From assembly GCA_012515695.1 (NCBI GenBank), contig JAAYXX010000608.1, forward strand, positions 1 through 6,316: a stretch of DNA of 6,316 bases, in the 5' to 3' direction. The notes beneath the pieces were generated by a model. The model was not told the DNA's origin. It did no database searches and saw only the letters and a program-made list of their open reading frames with translations. Below, in pieces: positions 1 to 4,989 of the stretch. The stretch's first letter is position 1; every line of letters begins with the position of its first letter. Both the position numbers and the translations under genes were made by a program. Origin of the DNA: Chloroflexota bacterium. GTDB lineage: Bacteria; Chloroflexota; Anaerolineae; UBA1429.

Positions 1-2
1 AC

Positions 3-380
3 AAACGGGAGGTACAGCCCGTTGCGCTGGACACAGGTAAGCATACGGTGCAGTTCCGTGCCAGGGAAAGCGATACGTGGCTGGACGTGGTATTGATTAC
101 GAATGACGCCAGCTATGTGCCGGGGGTGGTTACATCGTGCCAGATGACCCCTACGCCGACGAGCACCCTGGAGTCTACGCTGACACCTACGCCGACGGAC
201 ACCGTGGAGCCTACGCTGACGGCCACGCCGACGGAAACGCCGGAGCCTTCGCCTACGCCCACCGAGACCACCGAGCCATCTGCCACGCCGACAGAAGAGG
301 CGACGGCAACTGTGACGCTGACGCCGACGGTGTTTGTGCAGCCGGAGGGCGTGCTCTGGTTGCCGATCATTATGCGCTAG
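3..380 (+). CDS. C-terminal end of a secreted protein: beta-sandwich end, Thr/Pro-rich linker, hydrophobic tail (partial, 5' end outside window)
   Basis: The reading frame is open from the left edge to a TAG at 378-380, so the true start is outside the window; the GTG at 48 and ATG codons inside are not convincing starts. The first ~40 residues (VALDTGKHTVQFRARES, then TWLDVVLITNDASYVP) have the strand pattern 'G-x-HT-x-x-x-RE...LD-x-x-x-ITxD...Y-P' that closes many galactose-binding-like or carbohydrate-binding beta-sandwich modules, for example the C-terminal module of GH115-type glycosidases; this is a resemblance from memory, not a search. A ~60-residue linker of TPTPT/TETPEP units follows, then the end VLWLPIIMR. 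Such a linker plus a short aromatic/aliphatic, Arg-ending tail is common at the C-termini of exported Chloroflexota proteins. Catalytic identity cannot be told from this fragment. Confidence 0.8.
   Translation, partial: KREVQPVALDTGKHTVQFRARESDTWLDVVLITNDASYVPGVVTSCQMTPTPTSTLESTLTPTPTDTVEPTLTATPTETPEPSPTPTETTEPSATPTEEATATVTLTPTVFVQPEGVLWLPIIMR
147..329 (+). repeat. Degenerate tandem repeat encoding the Thr-Pro-Glu linker
   Basis: The DNA is built from imperfect copies of 30-36 bp units based on ACGCCGACG and ACGCTGAC. In protein they read TLTPTPTDTVEP, TLTATPTETPEP, SPTPTETTEP, SATPTEE. The repeat lies wholly inside the secreted-protein gene and keeps its frame. It is probably an extended, possibly O-glycosylated spacer that varies in length between relatives through slippage or recombination. 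It also creates long spurious open frames in other frames and on the other strand. Confidence 0.8.
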
Positions 381-432
381 GCGGTTACGGCTGGCACACT
401 GGCGAAAGGTGCGGGAACCAATCGAGATCAAG

Positions 433-463
433 AGCGTCGGGCTTGTGGCCGGCGCTTTTGCTT
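433..463 (+). terminator. Rho-independent terminator of the secreted-protein gene
   Basis: An 8-bp stem, 433-440 (AGCGTCGG) with 449-456 (CCGGCGCT), has one G-U pair and an 8-nt loop, and is followed by a T-rich tail (TTTTGCTT). It sits about 50 bp after the stop at 380 and just before a strong promoter for the next gene, as expected for a boundary between two transcription units. Confidence 0.7.
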
Positions 464-465
464 GA

Positions 466-494
466 TTGACAGGGGCGGGCGTCCGCTCTACAAT
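466..494 (+). promoter_or_regulatory. Sigma-70-type promoter for the structured leader and the gene at 650
   Basis: A perfect -35 box TTGACA (466-471) is separated by exactly 17 bp from a -10 box TACAAT (489-494), five of six matches to consensus. Transcription would start near 500-502, leaving a leader of about 150 nt before the ATG at 650. It directly follows the terminator at 433-463. Confidence 0.8.
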
Positions 495-499
495 GAGGT

Positions 500-649
500 T
501 TAGGCTCTGGATGGGCCGGGCGTAGACCTGCGCCGGGGCCGTGATCGTGATATTGACGATCTGGGGATGGGTGTGGCTGTCCTGCCAGGTGCAGGAAACA
601 GGCGCCCATCGAAAGACACAATACACACTTGCCGGAAGGATCAGACGGA
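500..649 (+). ncRNA. Structured 5' leader (candidate regulatory RNA), class unknown
   Basis: Between the predicted transcription start and the ribosome binding site there are three successive hairpins. Hairpin 1: 514-522 with 531-540 (GGCC, internal loop, GGCG; loop 523-530). Hairpin 2: 543-548 with 556-561 (GATCGT/ACGATC, loop 549-555). Hairpin 3, the longest: 566-574 with 602-610, then 577-579 with 599-601, then 580-585 with 591-596, giving 18 pairs in all with loop 586-590 and small bulges. No T-tract follows hairpin 3, so it is not an ordinary terminator. An unpaired A-rich stretch (611-630) separates it from the AAGGA at 636-640. I do not recognise SRP RNA, 6S, RNase P or a common riboswitch core. 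It could be a cis-regulatory leader or merely GC-rich chance folding. Confidence 0.4.
636..640 (+). promoter_or_regulatory. Ribosome binding site choosing the ATG at 650
   Basis: AAGGA lies 9 nt before the ATG at 650. An in-frame TTG at 629 would extend the protein by seven residues, but its open frame itself contains this ribosome binding site, so the ATG is preferred. Confidence 0.65.
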
Positions 650-1123
650 ATGGGTTATCTATATTCTGTGCGTGGTTGGATGGAATTGAGTTGGCCGGAT
701 GCCGAGTTTGAAGGGGTGGACGAGACCGCCGAGGAACACGAGGAGAAGGTGCGTCGGGTGAGGGAACTGCTCAAGACGGACCTGACGGCGGAAGAGTTGC
801 AGGACGAGTCCATCCCGGCGAGAGAGCGCTACAAGGCGGGCTGGTGTTTCCCGCAAAACGACCTGGGCACCACGGAGTATCTTTTCTTTGGGGCGGACGT
901 GGAGGAGCCTCCGGTTGTGGTGGCGTTCATCAAAGAGATTCTGGCTATTGACCCCTATGCGGACGGCTATTTCTCGGTGGAAGGCGAAGACGGGGAACAA
1001 TACCGCCAATGGCTGATCCTGGGGGGCAGGATGTACGCCCGGCGGCAACTGTTCCCCGATTTCGATCAGGAAGGGACCCCCTCGGGCTATTCGCCTTTGG
1101 TTTCCTCGTCTTCCTCTGCCTGA
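650..1123 (+). CDS. Small acidic cytoplasmic protein of unknown function (157 aa)
   Basis: I do not recognise a named family. The protein begins MGYLYSVRGWMELSWPD, continues through a charged, probably helical stretch rich in Glu/Arg (about 24-62), then a beta-like core with GWCFP (64-68), TEYLFFGADV (75-84), a helix VVAFIKEILAI (90-100), and a strand segment DGYFSVEGEDGEQYRQW (105-121). The order 'VRGW...W-x-FP...YxFFGAD...GxFxVxxE...W' reminds me of uncharacterised small proteins in actinobacteria, some near toxin/immunity loci; that is recollection only. There is no signal peptide, membrane segment or Cys cluster. The last dozen codons (SGYSPLVSSSSSA) lie over the end of trxB on the opposite strand and are probably a dispensable extension. 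It has its own promoter and a structured leader, and no operon partner. Confidence 0.7.
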   Translation: MGYLYSVRGWMELSWPDAEFEGVDETAEEHEEKVRRVRELLKTDLTAEELQDESIPARERYKAGWCFPQNDLGTTEYLFFGADVEEPPVVVAFIKEILAIDPYADGYFSVEGEDGEQYRQWLILGGRMYARRQLFPDFDQEGTPSGYSPLVSSSSSA

Positions 1124-2118
1124 TCTTCAAAAGCCTTCTCGGCGAGGAAACGCTCGGCTTCGATGGCTGCGGCTGCGCCTGCTCCAGCCGCAACCACCAC
1201 CTGCCGGAACCAGGGGTCTTGGACGTCGCCCGCGGCATATACACCGGGGACGCTGGTGCGCTGCCGCTTGTCGGTGACGATATAGCCGTCGGTGGTCAGC
1301 TCTAGCTGGTCCTTGAACAGCGTGGTGTTGGGGATCAGGCCGATATAGACAAAGACCCCTTCGGTCTCGATCAAGCTTTCCTCGTTAGTGTTCACGTTGC
1401 GCACGCGGACCGCCTTGACCGTCTGTTCCCCCATGACCTCTTCGACCACCGAGTTGAACACAAAGCGCACTTTGGGGTTGGCGCGAGCGCGTCGCTGTAG
1501 GGTGGGGTTGGCGCGTAGCCGGTCGCGGCGATGAATGATGATGACCTCTCGCGCAAAGCGGGTAAGGTAAAGCCCTTCATCCAGGGCGCTATCGCCCCCG
1601 CCTACTACGACGACGGTCTTGTCTTTGTAGAAATATCCATCACAGGTAGCGCAGAAGGATACCCCGCGTCCGATGAACTTGGATTCGCCGGGCACGCCCA
1701 GCCTGCGGGCCGAGGTGCCGGTGCAGATGATCAGCGTTTTTGCGTGGTATACGCCGCCGTACGTGTTGATCACGAACGGATACGTGGACAGGTCTACCGA
1801 CGTGACTTCCTCGTAGGCGATTTCCGCCTCAAAGCGTTTGGCGTGACTTGCCATCTGCTCGGCCAGCGCCAGACCGCCGATCCCTTCGGGAAAGCCAGGG
1901 TAGTTCTCCATCTCGCTGGTCGTTGCCGCCTGCCCGCCAAATGACTGACCAACGAGAATCAGGGGTCTGAGTTGGGCACGGCCCGCATACAGCCCGGCAG
2001 TTAACCCGGCGGGGCCTGCGCCGATGATGATGAGATCACGCTCCTGGATCTCTTCGGCGCCTTCTTCTTCGGTCTGGGTCAGCCTGCTGAAATCCAGCGA
2101 AAGGGAAATATCGCTCAT
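1087..2118 (-). CDS. trxB: Thioredoxin reductase (NADPH), TrxB (343 aa)
   Basis: This cytoplasmic FAD flavoprotein transfers electrons from NADPH to thioredoxin. Visible motifs, in order: FAD-binding GAGPAG (33-38), the GGQ-x8-ENYPGFP region (61-77), redox-active CATC (156-159), NADPH-binding GGGDSA (173-178), the HRRDRLRA segment (196-203) that contacts the NADPH 2'-phosphate, and the second FAD motif AAGDVQD (295-301). The order and size match low-molecular-weight bacterial TrxB (about 310-320 aa) apart from a ~26-residue acidic N-terminal extension and an acidic C-terminal tail (EDQAEEDEETKGE). The start is the ATG at 2116-2118, which has GGAGGT 9 nt upstream; the frame stays open further upstream to 2238, but that part holds the promoter and operator. 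It has its own promoter with a CsoR-like palindrome, and its 3' end overlaps the convergent gene by 37 bp. Confidence 0.96.
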   Translation of the reverse strand: MSDISLSLDFSRLTQTEEEGAEEIQERDLIIIGAGPAGLTAGLYAGRAQLRPLILVGQSFGGQAATTSEMENYPGFPEGIGGLALAEQMASHAKRFEAEIAYEEVTSVDLSTYPFVINTYGGVYHAKTLIICTGTSARRLGVPGESKFIGRGVSFCATCDGYFYKDKTVVVVGGGDSALDEGLYLTRFAREVIIIHRRDRLRANPTLQRRARANPKVRFVFNSVVEEVMGEQTVKAVRVRNVNTNEESLIETEGVFVYIGLIPNTTLFKDQLELTTDGYIVTDKRQRTSVPGVYAAGDVQDPWFRQVVVAAGAGAAAAIEAERFLAEKAFEDQAEEDEETKGE

Positions 2119-2127
2119 ACAGAAACG

Positions 2128-2133
2128 ACCTCC
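2128..2133 (-). promoter_or_regulatory. trxB ribosome binding site
   Basis: On the minus strand GGAGGT stands 9 nt before the ATG at 2118. It fixes the start of trxB against the longer open frame that begins at 2238. Confidence 0.8.
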
Positions 2134-2143
2134 ACAACTTATG

Positions 2144-2160
2144 ATACCCATAGGGGGTAT
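2144..2160 (-). promoter_or_regulatory. CsoR/CstR-type operator palindrome in the trxB leader
   Basis: A 17-bp palindrome: arms ATACCC (2144-2149) and GGGTAT (2155-2160) on the plus strand around a 5-bp centre ATAGG. It lies 16 bp downstream of the trxB -10 box, at about +10 to +26 of the transcript, and upstream of the ribosome binding site. An ATACCC/GGGTAT pseudo-palindrome with a G/C tract is the form bound by CsoR and CstR repressors (copper(I) and persulfide sensors of the DUF156 superfamily), known from Bacillus, Staphylococcus and other bacteria. No regulator gene is in the window, so the identity of the factor is inferred. Confidence 0.6.
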
Positions 2161-2176
2161 TCCTATCTTGTGGGGC

Positions 2177-2205
2177 ATTCTAACATAAAGAAGCGGCGTT
2201 GTCAA
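2177..2205 (-). promoter_or_regulatory. trxB promoter
   Basis: On the minus strand a perfect TTGACA (2205-2200), a 17-bp spacer and TAGAAT (2182-2177) form a strong sigma-70-type promoter. It makes trxB a transcription unit of its own downstream of the ZIP-like gene, whose stop is at 2275. No clear terminator is seen in 2206-2274, so some read-through from the ZIP-like gene is also possible. Confidence 0.8.
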
Positions 2206-2274
2206 GGATTTGCGAATGCGCGAGAGGTGACTGCGCAAGTCGGCGACGCTGTTGTTACAGTGCGAGGGGCGGCG

Positions 2275-3003
2275 CTATCCGAGGTACTGGGCCAGGAGGG
2301 TAAAGAGGCCGAAGCCGGAGACTAGCGCCAGCGCGGAATACCGGGCCTCGCCGCCCATGTGGGCTTCGGGCACGATTTGCTCGTTAACGACGGTGAGCAA
2401 CATTCCGGCAGTCAGGGCCAGCACGGACAGCCGAAGCAAGGCGGGCTGACCTCGCATGACCCAGTAGCCAAGCGTGGCCCCTAGCAGCACCGGAATGGCA
2501 AACGACGCAACCAGGAGGAGGCGCTGCTTTCTGGGCACCTCTCGCCGCTTGAAGGTGGCGATAGTAGCCATGCCTTCTGGGACGTCCGCGATGACCTGGC
2601 CCAGCGCGACCAGCAGCCCCAGGTCGAGGCTGATGGTCGAACTGGTGCCGATCAGGATGCCATCGCTGAACAGATCGACTGCCACCCCTGTAAAGATCAT
2701 CCAGGGGACTGTGTTGCCGCTGCCGCTGAGGCGGTTACGTACCTTTTGCAAAAGACCGTCCAGGATGACCATTACGCCGCCGCCCGCCACGAATGCCAAC
2801 ATGGTTACCCAGACTGGCTCGCCAGCGAGGATTTCCGGCATGAGTTCTACGCCGACTACCGCAAAGATTACCCCTGCCGCAAAATGGAGCGCAACGCTCA
2901 GGCTGCGCTCGGTGAGGTGGATGATGTCGGCCAATAGCCCGCCGATAAGGTTGCCAAAGGCGGGTAAGGCAGCCAGGATCAACACGCTCAGGAATTCGGG
3001 CAT
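2275..3003 (-). CDS. ZIP/GufA-like divalent metal transporter (242 aa)
   Basis: An integral membrane protein of about eight hydrophobic segments, the usual size of bacterial ZIP-family (zinc/iron-type) importers such as GufA/ZupT. Family marks: TM2 region ALHFAAG...ELMPEIL (38-59); TM4 region VDLFSDGILIGTS (109-121), where the family usually has HNxPEG; TM5 region GQVIADVPEGMATI (135-148), matching 'xxNIPEGLA' of GufA; and NEQIVPEAH (207-215), matching 'EEIIPExH'. Metal-site residues are partly changed (His to Asp110, Glu to Asp114), so the ion carried is uncertain. A hydrophilic, basic loop (about 84-98, QKVRNRLSGSG) lies between TM3 and TM4, shorter than the His-rich loop of many ZIPs. Its ATG overlaps the stop of the GNAT gene (TAATG), with AGGAG 6 nt before the ATG, so the two are co-transcribed and probably translationally coupled. 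Confidence 0.8.
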   Translation of the reverse strand: MPEFLSVLILAALPAFGNLIGGLLADIIHLTERSLSVALHFAAGVIFAVVGVELMPEILAGEPVWVTMLAFVAGGGVMVILDGLLQKVRNRLSGSGNTVPWMIFTGVAVDLFSDGILIGTSSTISLDLGLLVALGQVIADVPEGMATIATFKRREVPRKQRLLLVASFAIPVLLGATLGYWVMRGQPALLRLSVLALTAGMLLTVVNEQIVPEAHMGGEARYSALALVSGFGLFTLLAQYLG

Positions 3004-3620
3004 TACGCACTCCTGCTGTGCGCCCAGGGCTGTGCCTGGTACTCTTGCTCCAAAATGCCCATGATGAGGTCATCGCACCATACGCCGCCGATGAGAGCGG
3101 TCTGACGCTCGATGCCTTCGCGGATGAACCCGCATTTCTCGTAGCAGCGGATGGCGCGGGCGTTGTGGGCGAGCACTCGCAGGCTGATACGGTGCAACTC
3201 GAGTTCGTCAAAGGCGTAGGCGAGCAGCGCCCGGATTGCTTCAGTGCCATAGCCTTGCGACCAGAAGCGCCGGTCAAAGATGCCGATGGCGAGGCGAGCC
3301 TGGCGATGGTCCCAGCAGATGCCATCCAGGCGGATGCTGCCGATATAGCGGCCCTCTGGTTCGGCCACCGGTTGTCCATTCGGCCAGATCAGTGCCGAGA
3401 TGATGAACTGGCGCGTAGTGGTGAGGTCCTGGCTGGCAAACGTCGCCAGGTGCGCGGTTACCTGGTCTGGGGTGAATTGGTGGGGGGCGCCAGTGCCGCC
3501 GTACATGCGATTTTCCTCCGGGTCACGCGGGATCTCGACGCGGGCGGCCACGTCGGCGGGAGTGGGCTGGCGCAGGAGCAGCCGTTCCGCGAGCAGGATC
3601 GGCAGGTTGGTATTGGGCAT
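3003..3620 (-). CDS. GNAT N-acetyltransferase, RimJ/RimL type (205 aa)
   Basis: A cytoplasmic acetyl-CoA-dependent transferase of the Acetyltransf_3 (RimJ/RimL/SpeG-like) group. It opens with the typical 'LLAERLLLRQPTPAD' strand (9-23), has GRYIGSIRLDG (90-100), the beta-4 strand RLAIGIFDRRFWSQGYGTE (109-126) with the acetyl-CoA pyrophosphate-binding QGYGTEA, helix AIRALLAYAFDEL (128-140), and the terminal RVLAHNARAIRCYEKCGFIREG (148-169) with the conserved N-x-x-A-x-x-x-Y-x-K-x-GF. The substrate is unknown; ribosomal-protein, antibiotic or small-amine targets are all possible. The ATG at 3618-3620 is chosen because GAGGTGA (3635-3629) lies 8 nt upstream; the open frame to 3770 would run through a terminator hairpin. 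It is the first gene of a two-gene unit with the ZIP-like transporter, and a terminator ends only 26 nt before its start. Confidence 0.88.
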   Translation of the reverse strand: MPNTNLPILLAERLLLRQPTPADVAARVEIPRDPEENRMYGGTGAPHQFTPDQVTAHLATFASQDLTTTRQFIISALIWPNGQPVAEPEGRYIGSIRLDGICWDHRQARLAIGIFDRRFWSQGYGTEAIRALLAYAFDELELHRISLRVLAHNARAIRCYEKCGFIREGIERQTALIGGVWCDDLIMGILEQEYQAQPWAHSRSA

Positions 3621-3640
3621 TGGTTCGCTCACCTCTATCT

Positions 3641-3682
3641 CAAAAGACGCCGAACAACGGGGGCGTGCCCCGTTGTTCGGCG
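3641..3682 (-). terminator. Strong Rho-independent terminator of the dehydratase-like gene
   Basis: A perfect 15-bp stem, 3668-3682 with 3648-3662, has a 5-nt loop (3663-3667). On the minus strand it is followed by TCTTTTG. It begins 29 nt after the TAA at 3712-3714. The plus-strand side has no T tract, so it acts on the minus strand only. Its tail runs to within about 20 nt of the GNAT start. Confidence 0.88.
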
Positions 3683-3711
3683 GTTGCGTATAGTTGGGAT
3701 GTACGGGGAGG

Positions 3712-4875
3712 TTAGCCCTCGTACGGGGAAATCCACTCTTGCGGTATGTCGATGCCGAAACCTGGGGCATCGTTGACGGTTGTCCAGCTACCCTTGGGCA
3801 CGTTGTAGCCGGGCATACGGGTCATTTCCTCCAGGGGCACTCCTGGCGGCGTGCCGACAAAGAACTCGCCCCAAGGCATGTTGGGCATAGCGACGCTCAG
3901 GTGCATCGCGTAGGGCGACATGGCGCCACCGTGCGGGATAACGGTCAGGCCAGCCACGTTGGCCATTTCGGCGATGTGACGGCAGGGCGTGAGGCCGCCC
4001 ACCCAGTGCATATCTGGCTGGACGATGTCGATGGCGCGGCGGTCGATGAGGAACTTGAACGGCCACGAGGTATACATGTGTTCGCCGGTAGCCAACGTCT
4101 GCCAGGGCAGGCGCTCGCGCACAGCCACATGCCCGTCCAGGTCCTCAGGGATCAGGTATTCCTCGATCCACTTGAGGCGGTAAGGGCGCAGCCGCTCGGC
4201 CAACCGGACGGTGTACTCGACATCAAAGGCCATGTAGCAGTCGAGCATGATCTCGACGCCATCGCCTACCAGTTCGCGGGTCTCGGCGACCAGCTTTTCG
4301 TTGCCATCCAGACCGGCCAGCCCGTCAGCGGGGCCGTAGGGGCAGGCGAGCTTGACGGCTTTGAAGCCCAGTTCGAGGTACCAGTCGATGTCGTTGCCGG
4401 TGGCGTAGGTGAACACGCCATCGCGCAATGGCCCGCCCAACAGTTCGTAGACGGGGCGCTTTTGCAGTTTGCCAGACAGGTCCCAGAGGGCCAGGTCTAC
4501 GCCGCTCATCGCGACGGCGGCCAGTCCCACGGTGCCATAGGGCTTGGACATGCGGAACATCATGTCCCAGGCGCGCTCGATAGCGAAGGCATTTTGGCCC
4601 TCCAGCAACTTGGCAAAGTGACCGTTGATGATGGGGGCGGTTATGTTTGCATAGCTCAACGGCCCCATGCCATAGGTGCCATGTTCGGCGGTGACTTTGA
4701 CCCAGCAACCACCCCAGCGGGGCATCCACAGGCTACGATGTCGCTTATACTCGGGGAACTTGGACATTGGGTTGGCGACTTCGGCGTCTGCGGTCCACGG
4801 TGCGCGTCGTGCGGCCGTCTTTTGCTCCCGCGGCGGCACATTGACGCTGACTGTTTCGATCTTGGCGATCTTCAT
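3712..4875 (-). CDS. Enolase-superfamily sugar-acid dehydratase, L-rhamnonate dehydratase-like (387 aa)
   Basis: A member of the mandelate racemase subgroup that most resembles L-rhamnonate dehydratase (RhmD, E. coli YfaW), which converts L-rhamnonate to 2-keto-3-deoxy-L-rhamnonate. From remembered RhmD sequence the matches are ANPMSKF (34-40), SGVDLALWDLSGK (124-136), YATG (157-160), IMLDCYM (209-215), LKWIEE (234-239), TGEH (263-266), IDIVQPD (282-288), GGLT (293-296), IPHG (313-316). Mg ligands are Asp212, Glu238 and Glu265; the acid/base dyad is His315 with Asp288, and His266 follows the third ligand as in RhmD. The 20s loop differs: where RhmD has NHW, this has APW (25-27), so the substrate may be another acid sugar. 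The start at 4875 has AAGGAG 5 nt upstream. No transporter, aldolase or sugar dehydrogenase of the pathway is next to it here. It ends in a strong terminator. Confidence 0.87.
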   Translation of the reverse strand: MKIAKIETVSVNVPPREQKTAARRAPWTADAEVANPMSKFPEYKRHRSLWMPRWGGCWVKVTAEHGTYGMGPLSYANITAPIINGHFAKLLEGQNAFAIERAWDMMFRMSKPYGTVGLAAVAMSGVDLALWDLSGKLQKRPVYELLGGPLRDGVFTYATGNDIDWYLELGFKAVKLACPYGPADGLAGLDGNEKLVAETRELVGDGVEIMLDCYMAFDVEYTVRLAERLRPYRLKWIEEYLIPEDLDGHVAVRERLPWQTLATGEHMYTSWPFKFLIDRRAIDIVQPDMHWVGGLTPCRHIAEMANVAGLTVIPHGGAMSPYAMHLSVAMPNMPWGEFFVGTPPGVPLEEMTRMPGYNVPKGSWTTVNDAPGFGIDIPQEWISPYEG

Positions 4876-4910
4876 GGATTCTCCTTTCAGCGACCATCTG
4901 TTATTTGCCA

Positions 4911-4978
4911 CGCTGCCCGGAAAAGAGCATGCGGGCAACGATCTGGCCTTGCCAGGCACATTCGCCTATGGTGTGGCA
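4911..4978 (-). other. Two hairpins between the kelch and dehydratase genes
   Basis: The 114-bp gap holds two inverted repeats. 4932-4940 pairs with 4911-4919 (9 bp, 12-nt loop); one pair is G-U in minus-strand RNA but C-A in plus-strand RNA, so it fits minus-strand transcripts. 4974-4978/4971-4973 pairs with 4950-4954/4957-4959 (8 bp, GG bulge). Neither has a T tract, so they may be 3'-end stabilisers of the kelch message or leader structure of the dehydratase message rather than terminators. I see no convincing promoter in the gap. Confidence 0.4.
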
Positions 4979-4989
4979 GCCGCCTGCCG

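Noticed and set aside
137..469. Open frame overlapping the linker repeat (YADTYADGH-type peptide) and the antisense frame 113-370
   Set aside because: Both are out-of-frame readings of the Thr-Pro repeat. The frame ending at 380 has the plausible domain end, linker and tail, and repeat DNA lacks stops in several frames.
500..610. Leader RNA as an SRP, 6S or RNase P RNA
   Set aside because: The conserved SRP apical core, the long closing stem of 6S and the conserved RNase P segments are not present.
385..621. Minus-strand frame of 78 codons
   Set aside because: It lies across the terminator, promoter and leader, is rich in His/Pro/Arg without motifs, and has no clear ribosome binding site.
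629..649. TTG start adding seven residues to the unknown small protein
   Set aside because: The ribosome binding site AAGGA lies inside this extension, 9 nt before the ATG at 650.
2119..2238. Extended N-terminus of trxB from 2238
   Set aside because: The stretch contains the promoter, operator and ribosome binding site of trxB, and the encoded peptide has no TrxB homology.
3701..3729. Direct repeat GTACGGGGA (3701-3709 and 3721-3729) around the dehydratase stop
   Set aside because: Two 9-bp copies only, without element ends or inverted repeats; most likely chance.
3621..3770. Extended N-terminus of the GNAT protein from 3770
   Set aside because: It would read through the terminator hairpin and the end of the dehydratase gene. 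GAGGTGA 8 nt before the ATG at 3620 and the family N-terminus fit the shorter form.
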